Assembly: GCF_900107405.1 (NCBI RefSeq)
Contig: NZ_FNPV01000004.1
Coordinates: 226,486-290,485 of the forward strand
Direction of reading: 5' to 3'
From: Tindallia californiensis
GTDB lineage: Bacteria > Bacillota > Clostridia > Peptostreptococcales > Tindalliaceae
DNA length: 64,000 nucleotides
Below are positions 15,933 to 26,093 of the stretch, in pieces. A model generated the notes under the pieces. It did no database searches. It was not told where the DNA came from and saw nothing but the letters and a program-made list of their open reading frames with translations. Positions within the stretch are counted from its first letter, which is position 1. Every line of letters begins with the position of its first letter. The position numbers were made by a program, and so were the translations under genes.

Positions 15933-17276
15933 ATGTTTCCCTATATTCCACATACAGAAGAAGACATTAAAAAAATGTTAGATACATTGGGAATGAAAGA
16001 TCTTGAAGATTTATTCGCCGATGTGCCTAAGGATGTTCGATTACAGAGAGAATTAATGCTTGAAGAACCAAAGTCAGAAATAGAAATACAACATCATATG
16101 CAGGATTTAGCAAAAGATAACAAAAGTGCAGAAGATCTCGTATGCTTTTTGGGTGCGGGAGCTTATGATCACTATATTCCTTCTGTGATCAAACATATTA
16201 CATCCCGTTCCGAGTTCTATACAGCCTATACCCCATATCAGGCAGAGGCTAGTCAGGGAACCCTTCAGGTCATTTTTGAATTTCAGACAATGATAGCGAA
16301 TTTGACAGGAATGGATATTGCTAATGCATCAATGTATGATGGTGCAACAGCAACAGCAGAAGCGGCATACATGGCAGCGGCTCAAACCAGACGCAAACAA
16401 GTGGTTGTTTCAGAAACCGTTCATCCAGAGACCAGAAGAGTGCTGGAAACCTATGGTCGCTTTAACGGTATTGAAGTGGTGACAATACCTTCTAAAGAAG
16501 GTGTGACCGACCTAGAAAAACTTAAAGAAGCTGTGACAAAGCAGACAGCTGGTGTGATTATTCAAAATCCAAACTTCTTTGGAATCATCGAAGAAATGGA
16601 AGAAGCAGAAAAAATTGCCCATCAGGATAAAGGGCTGTTAATTATGAACGTGGATCCGATTTCTTTGGGACTTCTTAAATCACCGGGCGAAATAGGTGCA
16701 GACATTGTTATTGGTGAAGGGCAGTCTTTAGGAAATCCAATGAACTACGGAGGACCATACCTAGGATTTATGGCTGCGTCTCAGAAACTAATGAGAAAAA
16801 TGCCAGGAAGAGTCGTAGGGCAAACCACCGATGTTGAAGGAAATGTGGGATACGTATTAACCTTACAAACCAGAGAACAACATATTCGTCGTGAAAAAGC
16901 AACTTCTAATATTTGCACCAATCAAGCATTGAACGCTTTGGCGGCACTTGCATACATGTCTTTAATGGGGAAACAAGGGATGCGGCAAGTGGCAGAACAG
17001 TCCTATCGAAAAGCACATTATGCCTTAGAGAAAATTGAGAAAGAAACCGGGCTAAAGAGAACTTTTGATAAACCTTTCTTTAAAGAGTTTATGGTGACTG
17101 CTCCCGGAGATGTTGACGAGATCAATAAAGAATTAATGAAACAGGGAATACTGGGAGGATTCTCTGTGGATAAATACTATCCGGAAATAACAAACGGAAT
17201 GCTTCTCTGCGTAACAGAAAAGCGAAGTCTAGATGAAATTCACCAACTAGTAAAAGGTTTGGAGGGGATCAAATGA
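15933..17276 (+). CDS. gcvPA: Glycine dehydrogenase (decarboxylating) subunit 1
   Basis: 447 residues, ATG with AGGAGG inside the end of gcvH. It is the N-terminal half of the P-protein, which in Firmicutes and archaea is split in two. Marks: [15 protein letters not shown] at the start, [33 protein letters not shown] and the glycine-rich [11 protein letters not shown]. This half forms a heterotetramer with GcvPB. The stop overlaps the gcvPB start (ATGA), indicating translational coupling. Confidence 0.97.
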   Translation: MFPYIPHTEEDIKKMLDTLGMKDLEDLFADVPKDVRLQRELMLEEPKSEIEIQHHMQDLAKDNKSAEDLVCFLGAGAYDHYIPSVIKHITSRSEFYTAYTPYQAEASQGTLQVIFEFQTMIANLTGMDIANASMYDGATATAEAAYMAAAQTRRKQVVVSETVHPETRRVLETYGRFNGIEVVTIPSKEGVTDLEKLKEAVTKQTAGVIIQNPNFFGIIEEMEEAEKIAHQDKGLLIMNVDPISLGLLKSPGEIGADIVIGEGQSLGNPMNYGGPYLGFMAASQKLMRKMPGRVVGQTTDVEGNVGYVLTLQTREQHIRREKATSNICTNQALNALAALAYMSLMGKQGMRQVAEQSYRKAHYALEKIEKETGLKRTFDKPFFKEFMVTAPGDVDEINKELMKQGILGGFSVDKYYPEITNGMLLCVTEKRSLDEIHQLVKGLEGIK

Positions 17277-18733
17277 AGGAGTATACAAAGCTGCTGTGCG
17301 ACATTTCGAAACCTGGTAGAACCGGATATCGACTACCTCCCGACGAGTTAAAGGATATGGATATAGAAGCTGGTATACCTGAAAGCATGAGATCGACAAA
17401 GGATCTTTCTTTGCCGGAAGTAAGTGAATTAGATGTGGTTCGTCATTTTGTTAATATTTCGCAAAAGAACTTTGCTATTGATAAAGGATTCTATCCATTA
17501 GGTTCTTGCACCATGAAATACAATCCTAAAATTAACGAAGACATGACATCTTTGCCAGGATTTAATACACTGCATCCTTATCAACCGGAAGAGACGGCAC
17601 AAGGTGCACTGAAGATGATGTATGAACTCCAAAACATGTTGGCTGAAATCACTGGAATGGCAGGCATAACACTTCAACCGGCAGCTGGTGCTCATGGCGA
17701 AATGACTGGACTGATGGTGATAAAAGCATATCATGAAAAAAGAGGAGATGCACAAAGGAAAAAAATCATTGTTCCTGATTCAGCACATGGTACGAATCCG
17801 TCCAGTGCTCATGTGGTAGGCTATGATGTAGTAGAGGTAAAGTCTAACAGGGATGGAGACGTTGATATAGAGAGCCTTAAAGCTGTTTTGGGTGACGACA
17901 TTGCAGGATTGATGTTAACCAACCCAAGCACTCTCGGCCTATATGAAAGAAATATTACGGAGATTGCACGACTTGTTCATGAAGCTGGCGGACTGTTATA
18001 TTACGATGGAGCCAATGCAAATGCCATATTAGGGGTATCTCGACCAGGAGATATGGGCTTTGACGTGGTTCACTTAAACCTTCACAAAACCTTTTCAACA
18101 CCACATGGTGGAGGTGGACCCGGAAGCGGACCTATTGGCGTGCGGGAAGATTTAATACCTTTCTTACCCAAGCCAGCAGTGGTAAAAGATGGAGATTCCT
18201 ATGCTCTGGAATATGACCGCCCAGAAAGTATTGGAAAGATTCACTCTTTCTATGGCAACTTTGGGGTTAACGTCCGAGCGTATACCTACATCAAAACCAT
18301 GGGTGCTGAAGGATTGAAAAAAGTAAGCCAGATGGCTGTTTTGAATGCGAATTATCTGATGCACCATTTGAAAAACCACTTCAAATTGCCCTTTGACCGG
18401 GTTTGCATGCATGAATTTGTATTGGCAGGTCTTGGTAAAAAGGAAATGGAAGTTAATACGACAGATGTTGCGAAAAGATTGCTGGATAATGGTTTTCATC
18501 CACCAACAGTTTATTTTCCACTGATTGTACCGGAAGCGTTGATGATTGAACCGACAGAGACAGAGTGCTTAGAAACACTGGATGCTTTTATAGAAGCAAT
18601 GAAGGCTATTTCTCAGGAAGCAGACGACAATCCGGATATTCTAAAGGCAGCTCCACATGTTGCGCCGGTACGTAGACTAGATGAGGTAAAAGCAGCTAGA
18701 GAGCCGGTTCTTAAGTGTGAATTACCCATATAA
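17273..18733 (+). CDS. gcvPB: Glycine dehydrogenase (decarboxylating) subunit 2
   Basis: 486 residues; the start overlaps the gcvPA stop by 4 bp. It is the PLP-binding half of the P-protein, which decarboxylates glycine onto the H-protein lipoamide. The PLP lysine is K272 in [20 protein letters not shown]. Other marks are [30 protein letters not shown] and [11 protein letters not shown]. Last gene of the riboswitch operon before a hairpin. Confidence 0.97.
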   Translation: MKEYTKLLCDISKPGRTGYRLPPDELKDMDIEAGIPESMRSTKDLSLPEVSELDVVRHFVNISQKNFAIDKGFYPLGSCTMKYNPKINEDMTSLPGFNTLHPYQPEETAQGALKMMYELQNMLAEITGMAGITLQPAAGAHGEMTGLMVIKAYHEKRGDAQRKKIIVPDSAHGTNPSSAHVVGYDVVEVKSNRDGDVDIESLKAVLGDDIAGLMLTNPSTLGLYERNITEIARLVHEAGGLLYYDGANANAILGVSRPGDMGFDVVHLNLHKTFSTPHGGGGPGSGPIGVREDLIPFLPKPAVVKDGDSYALEYDRPESIGKIHSFYGNFGVNVRAYTYIKTMGAEGLKKVSQMAVLNANYLMHHLKNHFKLPFDRVCMHEFVLAGLGKKEMEVNTTDVAKRLLDNGFHPPTVYFPLIVPEALMIEPTETECLETLDAFIEAMKAISQEADDNPDILKAAPHVAPVRRLDEVKAAREPVLKCELPI

Positions 18734-18761
18734 GTTCTTAAAACAAGCATTATCTAAAAAC

Positions 18762-18798
18762 AAGCCGAGTGCAGCTTTAGCCTAGCACTCGGCTTTCT
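18762..18798 (+). terminator. Hairpin between gcvPB and lpdA
   Basis: AAGCCGAGTGC, 12-base loop, GCACTCGGCTT then TTCTT. The T-run is interrupted, so partial read-through into lpdA is possible. Confidence 0.7.
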
Positions 18799-18816
18799 TG
18801 GAGGAGGTTTGTCAGA

Positions 18817-20220
18817 ATGAAAAAAGAGTTCATCATTATCGGTGCTGGTCCGGGTGGCTATGTTGCCGCTATCCGAGCGGCGCAGCTTGGTGCAAAAGTA
18901 ACAGTGGTTGAAGGTCGGGATATAGGTGGCACCTGCTTAAACCGAGGTTGTATTTCAACGAAAGCAATGTATACAAATGCAAAAAAAATAAACGATCTAA
19001 AGAAAATGCATGAATTTGGAGTGGACTTAGAAGGATATCGTATTAACTTTGAAAAAATTCAAAGCAGAAAGAAAGCAGTCGTAGATCAACTGGTAGGTGG
19101 TATCGAAAAACTCCTGAAAGCATATCAGGTAGAAGTGATCCACGGCTGGGCAACTTTTGCTGGAGAAAAAACACTGGAGGTCAGCACAAAAGAAGGCGAA
19201 ACATTGGTTTTAGAAGGCGAAAAAATCCTTATCGCCAGTGGTTCGAAGCCGTCTATTTTACCGGTTGAAGGGACAGACCTTCCGGGAGTTATTACAAGTG
19301 ATGAACTGCTGGATATTGATCATATTCCTAAAAAACTTGCTGTTGCAGGTAGTGGTGTTATTGGAATAGAATTAGCAGCTATTTTTAACGCTTTTGGTTC
19401 AGAGGTGACGGTGGTTTCTTCAACGCTTCTAAAACGAATGGATGGAGAAATGATAAAAAGAGTACAACCTTACTTAAAAAAACAAGGCTTGGATTTGAAA
19501 CAGGATTGTCGTGTGACAGGCATTACACATACGGGTGAGGGTCTCGAAATTGACATACGTAATAAAAAGAATGGCAAAGAAGATAAAATTGAGGCAGATA
19601 CGTTATTAATGGCACCGGGAAGAGACCCGATGCTGAATCAGCTCAACTTAGAAAAAGCAGGTGTTCAGTACGATGAAGCCGGCATAAAGGTAAATGAACA
19701 TCTGCAAACGAGCAATGAATGCGTTTTTGCTATTGGTGATGTGCTGGGCGGGATGATGTTGGCTCATGTGGCGTCTCATCAAGGAATAGCAGCTGTAGAA
19801 CGTATGCTGGGCCATGAGTCGGGAATAAGGCTTGACGTTGTTCCTGACTGTGTATTTATGGATCCGCAATTGGCTGGTGTCGGAATGACAGAAGAACAGG
19901 TAAAAGAAAAGGAAATTGACTACCTCACAGGGAAATTTATGTTTGGGGCGAATGGCAAAGCTCTGGGAATGGGTGAACCGGAAGGATTTGTAAAAGTGAT
20001 TGCTCGGAAAGATAACCATCAGCTATTAGGCATGCATGTTATGGGTGCTCATGCATCGGATCTAATCCATGAAGGAGCCCTTGCGCTGAGTCATGATATG
20101 ACTCTTGAAGATATTACTCAAACAATTCATGCTCATCCGACGTTAGCGGAAACGGTGATGGAAGCGGCGTTAGCAGCGACAAATGAAGCGATTCACATGG
20201 CACCGCCACGGAAAAAATAA
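18817..20220 (+). CDS. lpdA: Dihydrolipoyl dehydrogenase
   Basis: 467 residues, ATG with GGAGGAGG. It reoxidises dihydrolipoyl H-protein with NAD+. The FAD GxGxxG is IIGAGPGGYVAA (7-18), and the redox cysteines are C40 and C45 in GGTCLNRGCISTKA, where the usual Pro after Ile is Ser. The NAD site is GSGVIGIELAA (~183), the second FAD motif is FAIGDVLGGMMLAH, and the catalytic His-Glu lie in HAHPTLAETVMEA. It completes the glycine cleavage system next to gcvTHPAPB, probably on the same transcript by read-through. Confidence 0.95.
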   Translation: MKKEFIIIGAGPGGYVAAIRAAQLGAKVTVVEGRDIGGTCLNRGCISTKAMYTNAKKINDLKKMHEFGVDLEGYRINFEKIQSRKKAVVDQLVGGIEKLLKAYQVEVIHGWATFAGEKTLEVSTKEGETLVLEGEKILIASGSKPSILPVEGTDLPGVITSDELLDIDHIPKKLAVAGSGVIGIELAAIFNAFGSEVTVVSSTLLKRMDGEMIKRVQPYLKKQGLDLKQDCRVTGITHTGEGLEIDIRNKKNGKEDKIEADTLLMAPGRDPMLNQLNLEKAGVQYDEAGIKVNEHLQTSNECVFAIGDVLGGMMLAHVASHQGIAAVERMLGHESGIRLDVVPDCVFMDPQLAGVGMTEEQVKEKEIDYLTGKFMFGANGKALGMGEPEGFVKVIARKDNHQLLGMHVMGAHASDLIHEGALALSHDMTLEDITQTIHAHPTLAETVMEAALAATNEAIHMAPPRKK

Positions 20221-20310
20221 ACAAAAATGAAAATTATTATCATTTGATGTTTAAGATCCTTCTGACTGGATAAATATATAATGACGAAAAAATTATCAGG
20301 AGGTTATCTT

Positions 20311-20850
20311 ATGACAGAAAGAATTGTAGGGAAACCTGCACCGCATTTTGAAATGAATTTTGTGGACGGTGAAGGTGAAAAATTTGGGAAAATTTCATTG
20401 GATGATTACAAAGGAAAATGGCTTGTTATGTTTTTCTATCCCCTAGACTTTACCTTTGTGTGCCCAACGGAAATTACAGGCATGAACAAGAGAATTAAAG
20501 ACTTCCAAGATGCTAATGCTGAAGTTTTAGGTGTTAGTACGGATAGTGAACATTCTCATAAAGCTTGGATTCATCAGGCTCATGATAAAGGTGGTCTGGG
20601 AAAATTGGATTTCCCCCTTGCTTCAGACATGACGCAGGAAGTTGCTCGCAACTATGGAGTACTAGTGGAAGAAGATGGAATTGCTTTAAGAGGATTATTC
20701 ATCATTGATCCTGAAGGCATTGTAAGATACGCTGTCGTGCATGATTTGAATGTGGGACGTAGCGTTGATGAAACTCTAAGAGTTCTTCATGCTCTAAAAA
20801 GTGGAGGGTTATGCCCCATAGATTGGAGCCCTGGAGAAGAAACATTATAG
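20311..20850 (+). CDS. Typical 2-Cys peroxiredoxin (AhpC/Prx1 type)
   Basis: 179 residues from ATG at 20311 (CAGGAGG upstream; an earlier ATG at 20281 lacks one). It reduces hydrogen and organic peroxides. The peroxidatic Cys51 is in DFTFVCPTEI and the resolving Cys168 is in GGLCPIDWSPGEE, both canonical. No ahpF or alkyl hydroperoxide partner gene is adjacent; electrons presumably come from thioredoxin or another reductase. It is monocistronic, followed by a hairpin that bounds the palindromic element. Confidence 0.95.
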   Translation: MTERIVGKPAPHFEMNFVDGEGEKFGKISLDDYKGKWLVMFFYPLDFTFVCPTEITGMNKRIKDFQDANAEVLGVSTDSEHSHKAWIHQAHDKGGLGKLDFPLASDMTQEVARNYGVLVEEDGIALRGLFIIDPEGIVRYAVVHDLNVGRSVDETLRVLHALKSGGLCPIDWSPGEETL

Positions 20851-20880
20851 ACTGTTTGTTCCAGTCACTCCCTTTCTGAA

Positions 20881-20908
20881 AGAGCCAGTGTCTTTAGACA
20901 CTGGCTCT
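20881..20908. terminator. Perfect 28-bp hairpin, first copy
   Basis: AGAGCCAGTGTC-TTTA-GACACTGGCTCT: a 12-bp stem and 4-base loop, 30 bp after the peroxiredoxin stop. On the plus strand it is not followed by a T-run. An identical copy, with a T-run, is at 21133-21160. Confidence 0.75.
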
Positions 20909-21160
20909 CAGGTTGTAGACAAAGTAATTTGAACTCGGTTATAACACTACGATCTTGTGTGTTTTGGTCGAAAGGTCGAAAACAGAAATCCAAACTCACT
21001 CGTGCCCTGCGGGTACTCCGTTCAAACAAGGATTTCTACCGGTTTTCTCTCTTTTTCGAAAAACACATACAAGCTCTTCGTTAGATGTCCTCGCCTCAAA
21101 TTATCATGTCTACATAATTTGTCTTCAGTCTCAGAGCCAGTGTCTTTAGACACTGGCTCT
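20881..21160. repeat. Large imperfect palindromic element bounded by duplicated hairpins
   Basis: Between the two identical 28-bp hairpins lies an imperfect inverted repeat about 200 bp long (20914-21114). The paired blocks are TGTAGACAnnnTAATTTGA at 20914-20932 with its complement at 21096-21114 (16 of 19 matching), CTTGT-GTGTTTT with AAAACAC-ACAAG, TCGAAA with TTTCGA, GAAAAC with GTTTTC, and AGAAATCC (20984-20991) with GGATTTCT (21030-21037). The centre (20992-21029) holds a small CCC-TGC-GGG hairpin. No credible coding frame is present. It may be a foldback/MITE-like element with the 28-bp hairpin as a duplicated target, or a long structured RNA. Confidence 0.65.
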
Positions 21161-21165
21161 TTTTA
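21133..21165 (+). terminator. 28-bp hairpin, second copy, with T-run
   Basis: Identical to the hairpin at 20881-20908 but followed by TTTTT, so this copy is a complete rho-independent terminator. Confidence 0.85.
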
Positions 21166-21178
21166 ATGTAGGAAATCT

Positions 21179-21206
21179 TTGTTCCGGTAATATTTCATGT
21201 TACAAT
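21179..21206 (+). promoter_or_regulatory. Promoter of rmuC operon
   Basis: TTGTTC (21179-21184), 16-bp spacer, TACAAT (21201-21206). Confidence 0.5.
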
Positions 21207-21243
21207 AGATAGGGTGTCATTAACGAGAAAAGGCGGTGTTTTT

Positions 21244-22491
21244 TTGACAGTAGAAATCATAGTGATGGCAGCAATTTTAATGATTCAGTTTTTTTATTTG
21301 ATAAAGTTAGAGCGAATAGAAAAGAACTATCGGGAGGAATCAGAAAAAAACCGGGAATTATATCGTCAAAGCGAGAGAGAAAGTAGAGCAGAGCTTTTAC
21401 AAGCTTTACGACAGTTTGAAAATGCCACCGGTGAGCGGTTAGACAAAACAACACAAGTGATGACCGGGCGGCATGATCATATTATAAAAATAACAGAACA
21501 TAAGCTAGATCACTTGCGTGAAGTGGTTGAAGGAAAAATTAGCGATTTGCAAAAAGATAATAACGAAAAATTGGAAAAAATAAGAGAAACTGTTGATGAA
21601 AAATTACATAAAACATTGGAGCATCGTCTGGGGGAGTCCTTTAAACAAGTGAGCAGTCGTTTAGAACAAGTTCATCAAGGATTGGGCGAAATGCAAAACT
21701 TAGCCAATGGAGTTGGGGACTTAAAAAAAGTCCTCAGTAACGTCAAAACAAGAGGCGTATTAGGAGAATATCAGTTAGAGAGTCTTTTGGAGCAATTACT
21801 AACCCCGGAGCAATACGAGAAAAATGTGGCGGTTCAAGAAGATAGTGCTGACCGGGTAGAATTTGCTGTGAAATTGCCAGGAAACGACTCTAAGGCGAAA
21901 CCTGTTTGGATGCCGATTGATGCGAAGTTTCCAACAGAAACCTATCAACATCTTCTGGATGCCTATGAAAACGGGGAAAGCGAAATGATTGACAGTCGCC
22001 GAAAAAATCTTATCAATCGAATAAAAACAGATGCGCGGATGATAAATCAAAAATACCTTGCCCCGCCCTATACAACAGACTTTGCTATTATGTTCCTGCC
22101 TTTTGAAGGATTATATGCAGAAGTTTTACGCTTAGGAATTTTTGAAGAGATTCAAAGAGAGTTCAAAGTAACCATTGCTGGACCAACTACTTTGTCTGCC
22201 TTATTGAATAGTTTGCAAATGGGATTTCGAACGCTGGCCATCCAAAAAAGATCCAGTGAAGTATGGGAATTATTAGGAGCGGTTAAGTCGGAATTTGGAA
22301 AATTTGGAGGTATTCTGGACAAAACAAGAAAAAAATTGCAGGAGGCAAGTAATGTCATTGATAAAGCAGGAGTAAGAACCAGGGCCATTGAACGTAGGCT
22401 GAGAGAAGTGGAAGAAATGCCAAGTGAAACTACCTTGCAATGGTTTGAGGATGAAAAGATTAGCGATGAGCTACAGGATGAAGAGGTGTAA
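21244..22491 (+). CDS. rmuC: DNA recombination protein RmuC
   Basis: 415 residues from the TTG at 21244, preferred because AAAGGCGGTG precedes it; a GTG at 21214 is also in frame. An N-terminal membrane segment (~2-20) is followed by a long coiled coil (~25-165) and the RmuC nuclease-like domain: NVKTRGVLGEYQLESLLEQL, PVWMPIDAKFPTETYQHL (PD-(D/E)xK-type core) and ITIAGPTTLSALL-like VTIAGPTTLSALLNSLQMG. RmuC limits DNA inversions and acts as a structure-linked nuclease. It starts an operon with mutY (3-bp gap) and then proB-proA. Confidence 0.92.
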   Translation: MTVEIIVMAAILMIQFFYLIKLERIEKNYREESEKNRELYRQSERESRAELLQALRQFENATGERLDKTTQVMTGRHDHIIKITEHKLDHLREVVEGKISDLQKDNNEKLEKIRETVDEKLHKTLEHRLGESFKQVSSRLEQVHQGLGEMQNLANGVGDLKKVLSNVKTRGVLGEYQLESLLEQLLTPEQYEKNVAVQEDSADRVEFAVKLPGNDSKAKPVWMPIDAKFPTETYQHLLDAYENGESEMIDSRRKNLINRIKTDARMINQKYLAPPYTTDFAIMFLPFEGLYAEVLRLGIFEEIQREFKVTIAGPTTLSALLNSLQMGFRTLAIQKRSSEVWELLGAVKSEFGKFGGILDKTRKKLQEASNVIDKAGVRTRAIERRLREVEEMPSETTLQWFEDEKISDELQDEEV

Positions 22492-22494
22492 AGC

Positions 22495-23604
22495 GTGATA
22501 AAACCAATACCAGATGAAGCCTGGGTAAGAAAACTCTTGGACTGGTTTGATGCTGGAAACAGAATCATGCCTTGGAGAAACACAAAGGATCCCTATAAAA
22601 GATGGATTTCGGAAATAATGCTTCAGCAAACAAAGGTTGAAACGGTAATTCCATATTATGAAAAATTCATGACATGTTTTCCTAATATACAAGCATTGGC
22701 AGCGGCTAATGAGGATGATGTTTTGAAGCAATGGGAAGGGTTAGGCTATTATAGTCGTGCAAGAAATTTATTAAAAGCCGCTCGTATTATGCAGGAAGAG
22801 CATGACGGAACTTTTCCTGAATCGGAAAAAGAGGCACTCAAACTTCCTGGGATCGGACCATATACGGCGGCGGCTGTACTGAGTATGGCTTACGACATGC
22901 CGTTATCCTCTGTTGATGGTAATGTTATGCGAGTTTTTAGTCGAATATACGCTTTGAAAGAAAATGTTTTAGAACCAAGAGCGGTTAAACTGGTAAGAAC
23001 TAAGCTAGAGAGCATGATTCCAAAGGATAGACCAGGCGATTTCAATGAAAGCATGATGGAGTTAGGTGCTGTCGTATGTCTACCGAATAACCCCCGGTGC
23101 ATAGACTGTCCTATACAGAATTCCTGCCAGGCTAAGAAATCAGGACTAGCGCAAGAGTTACCTATAAGGATAAAGAAAAACAATAAAAAAATACTGGAGA
23201 AACACGTCTTTGTTGTCTGGAATAAAAAGAAGGATGCATTATTGCTGAAAAGAAATCCTTCCAAAGGCTTACTGGGAGGAATGTGGGTATTCCCCACACA
23301 GGAAAGTTTAGAAAGCAAACAGGGGCTGGTGCAGGAAAATAATAAAGGTTATAATAATGAAAATAAAGAGTCTGAGGAAGAGACTCGCTTGTTGACCACC
23401 ATGGTTATGACGAGAAAGATAGGAAAGGCTAAACATATTTTTTCCCATCAGCAATGGAACATGACAATTTATGAAGCTGAAATAGATTCTAGTGATATAA
23501 TGGGTTACCAGTGGATTCAGTTGTCTGAAATAGAAAAATTAGCGTTTCCAGAAGTGTATCAGAAAGTACTTAGAAGCATTTCTTTAGATTCAGCAGACTC
23601 ATAG
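22495..23604 (+). CDS. mutY: A/G-specific adenine glycosylase
   Basis: 369 residues, GTG start with GAGGTG, 3 bp after rmuC. It removes adenine mispaired with 8-oxoguanine. The helix-hairpin-helix LPGIGPYTAAAVLSMAY (about 122-138) is followed by the catalytic Asp in SVDGNVMRVFSRI. The [4Fe-4S] cluster is C-x6-C-x2-C-x5-C (CLPNNPRCIDCPIQNSC). The C-terminal NUDIX-like domain (~235-365) carries GGMWVFPT. An asparagine-rich stretch near 282-292 is a variable linker. Confidence 0.95.
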   Translation: MIKPIPDEAWVRKLLDWFDAGNRIMPWRNTKDPYKRWISEIMLQQTKVETVIPYYEKFMTCFPNIQALAAANEDDVLKQWEGLGYYSRARNLLKAARIMQEEHDGTFPESEKEALKLPGIGPYTAAAVLSMAYDMPLSSVDGNVMRVFSRIYALKENVLEPRAVKLVRTKLESMIPKDRPGDFNESMMELGAVVCLPNNPRCIDCPIQNSCQAKKSGLAQELPIRIKKNNKKILEKHVFVVWNKKKDALLLKRNPSKGLLGGMWVFPTQESLESKQGLVQENNKGYNNENKESEEETRLLTTMVMTRKIGKAKHIFSHQQWNMTIYEAEIDSSDIMGYQWIQLSEIEKLAFPEVYQKVLRSISLDSADS

Positions 23605-23618
23605 AAGGGATGAATGCG

Positions 23619-24755
23619 ATGCATCATATGAAAGACGTGGAAGAAAAACGGAGTTTAAGTATGAAAAGAATGGTAATAAAAGTAGGGACAAGCACATTAA
23701 CCCATGCCAACGGGCGCATCAACTACTATCGTATGGATCATATCGCCCGTCAAATAGCGGATATTAAGAATATGGGTTACGAAGTAACGCTGGTATCATC
23801 AGGTGCTATCGGAAGCGGTATGGGAAAGATGGGACTTAGAAAAAAACCCTCGGGAATACCTCAACGCCAAGCTTTGGCCGCTGTTGGACAAGGCGTTATG
23901 ATGCATATGTATGAAAAGTTTTTTGGTGAATACAGCCAGATTGTTGCACAGGTTTTGTTAACACGGGATGATATTAATAGTCGGGAACGATATTTGAATG
24001 CAAGACATACATTAACAGCCTTGCATCGTTACGACGTTATTCCGATTGTTAATGAGAATGATACTATTTCTTTTGATGAAATCCGATTTGGTGATAATGA
24101 TAACCTGGCAGCACTTACGGCTGTTTTAGTGGATGCAGATCTTTTAGTTCTTTTATCCGATATTGATGGTCTGTATCAAGAAAACCCACAGGACAATCCA
24201 GAGGCGCCTTTTATTGAAACAGTAACCAGTATTACAGAAAAAATCGAAAGTATGGCTGGAAAACCTGGTTCAAATCTGGGTAGTGGTGGTATGATTACTA
24301 AAATAGAAGCCGCTAAAATTGCGACAAATAATGGAATTCCTATGATTTTAGCGAATGGGTCGCAACAAGAAGTGTTATTGGATATTGTGGAAGGTAAAAA
24401 AGTAGGAACCTTATTCCTTCCCAAAGAGCATCGTATGGGCGTGAAAAAAGGCTGGATAGGTTTTGCTTCTAAAACAGAAGGGGAGATAACCGTTGATGAA
24501 GGTGCTGAAAATGCTTTGAGAAATCGAGGAAAAAGTTTGTTGCCTAGCGGGATCACATCGGTGAAAGGAACTTTTGAAAAGGGAAGCGTTATTAGCATTT
24601 TGGGAAAAAAAGGAGAAATTGCCAGAGGCATCAGCAACTATGGGTTTAATGAAATTGACAAAATAAAAGGATGCCAAAGTAAGGATATTGAGAAAATTTT
24701 AGGGTATTGCTATTATATGGAAGTTATTCATCGGGATCACTTAACCTTGCTATAA
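23619..24755 (+). CDS. proB: Glutamate 5-kinase
   Basis: About 378 residues. The ATG at 23619 is favoured because AGAAGGG (23602-23608) is only 1 bp from the ATG at 23610. It phosphorylates glutamate in the first step of proline synthesis. Amino-acid-kinase motifs: MVIKVGTSTLTH, VSSGAIGSGMGKMG, NENDTISFDEIRFGDNDNLAA and GSGGMITKIEAAK. A C-terminal PUA domain (~280-360) is present, so this is the long form. The proA gene follows by 29 bp. Confidence 0.95.
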   Translation: MHHMKDVEEKRSLSMKRMVIKVGTSTLTHANGRINYYRMDHIARQIADIKNMGYEVTLVSSGAIGSGMGKMGLRKKPSGIPQRQALAAVGQGVMMHMYEKFFGEYSQIVAQVLLTRDDINSRERYLNARHTLTALHRYDVIPIVNENDTISFDEIRFGDNDNLAALTAVLVDADLLVLLSDIDGLYQENPQDNPEAPFIETVTSITEKIESMAGKPGSNLGSGGMITKIEAAKIATNNGIPMILANGSQQEVLLDIVEGKKVGTLFLPKEHRMGVKKGWIGFASKTEGEITVDEGAENALRNRGKSLLPSGITSVKGTFEKGSVISILGKKGEIARGISNYGFNEIDKIKGCQSKDIEKILGYCYYMEVIHRDHLTLL

Positions 24756-24784
24756 ACAGAATAAATAGAAAAGGAGTCGAAGTT

Positions 24785-26035
24785 ATGAATGAAGAATTGA
24801 TAATAAAAGGAAAATTAGCCAAAGAAGCAGCCAATTCACTTTCACTTTTATCGGCAGAAGAAAAAAATCATGCATTGCTACAAATGGCAGAAGCTCTGGA
24901 ACAAGGAGTGCATCGAATCCTTGAAGCTAATAAAGAAGATATGCGTAATGGAAGAGAAAACGCTCTTTCGGATGCTTTGATGGATCGGTTGATGTTGACA
25001 GAAGAACGTATTTACGCGATGGCAGATGGATTAAAAGCGCTGAGAGGAATTGAAGATCCTATTGGAAAAGTAGAGGAAATGTGGATAGGAGCTCAAGGCA
25101 TAGAGATTGGAAAAATGCGGGTACCAATGGGCGTTATTGGAATGATCTATGAAGCCAGACCGAATGTGACGGTAGATGCAGCTGGGCTATGCTTAAAAAC
25201 TGGTAATGCGGTCATTCTTCGTGGTGGATCGGATGCGCTGCATTCCAATCGCATTTTAACAGAACTGATTGCAACAGCGGCTGAGAAAGCTGGCTGTCCA
25301 AAAGGTAGTATTCAAAGTATCGAACAAACAGGAAGAGAAGTTGTAACGGAATTTATTCAAATGACCGACTACCTAGATGTTATCATTCCACGTGGTGGAG
25401 CTGGACTTATTCAAACAGTAGTAAAAAATGCTACGGTTCCCGTTATTGAAACGGGAATAGGTAACTGTCATATTTTTGTTGATGAAAACGCTGATTTGGA
25501 AAAAGCAAAACAGATCGTTATCAATGCAAAAACTCAAAGGCCAGGAGTGTGTAATGCCTTAGAAACCTTGTTGGTCCATAAAGAAAAAGCAAAAGCACTG
25601 TTGCCGGAGTTGCTTCCTCTTCTTAATGAAAAAGGGGTAGAGATCAGAGGGGATCATTTTACCAAAGAAGCTTTTGAAGACGCTATTGAAATAAATGATT
25701 CTGATTATGCCGAGGAATTTTTGGATCTTATTCTAGCGGTTAAGGTAGTTGATAGCATTGACGAAGCCATTACACATATTCAACGTTATGGTACAGGTCA
25801 TTCGGAAGCAATCATTACGGAACACTATAGTAATTCCAGAAAGTTTTTACGTTGTGTTGATGCGGCGGCTGTTTATGTTAACGCCTCTACTCGGTTTACA
25901 GATGGAGAACAATTTGGATATGGGGCGGAGATAGGTATCAGTACTCAAAAATTGCATGCACGGGGCCCTATGGGATTAAAGGAACTGACCAGTACGAAAT
26001 ATGTGATCTATGGAGATGGGCAAATAAGAAAATAA
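24785..26035 (+). CDS. proA: Glutamate-5-semialdehyde dehydrogenase
   Basis: 416 residues from ATG at 24785 with AAAAGGAG. It reduces glutamyl-5-phosphate to the semialdehyde with NADPH. Marks: GMIYEARPNVTVDAAGLCLKTGN, ILRGGSDALHSN, and the catalytic Cys in TQRPGVCNALETLLV. It is the last gene of the rmuC-mutY-proB-proA set. The third proline enzyme, proC, is not in the window. Confidence 0.96.
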   Translation: MNEELIIKGKLAKEAANSLSLLSAEEKNHALLQMAEALEQGVHRILEANKEDMRNGRENALSDALMDRLMLTEERIYAMADGLKALRGIEDPIGKVEEMWIGAQGIEIGKMRVPMGVIGMIYEARPNVTVDAAGLCLKTGNAVILRGGSDALHSNRILTELIATAAEKAGCPKGSIQSIEQTGREVVTEFIQMTDYLDVIIPRGGAGLIQTVVKNATVPVIETGIGNCHIFVDENADLEKAKQIVINAKTQRPGVCNALETLLVHKEKAKALLPELLPLLNEKGVEIRGDHFTKEAFEDAIEINDSDYAEEFLDLILAVKVVDSIDEAITHIQRYGTGHSEAIITEHYSNSRKFLRCVDAAAVYVNASTRFTDGEQFGYGAEIGISTQKLHARGPMGLKELTSTKYVIYGDGQIRK

Positions 26036-26044
26036 AGGCTAATG

Positions 26045-26093
26045 AAAAGAAGCACCGCTGCACTTAATTCATAAGGCAAGGTGCTTCTTTTTT
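26045..26093. terminator. Bidirectional terminator between proA and argH
   Basis: AAAAGAAGCACC, 23-base loop, GGTGCTTCTTTT; T-runs on both strands serve the convergent genes. Confidence 0.85.

Noticed and set aside
20955-21166. Two overlapping ORFs of 64-69 residues inside the palindromic element
   Set aside because: They are Cys/Ser-rich translations of an inverted repeat, have no ribosome site and resemble nothing; the palindrome explains them.
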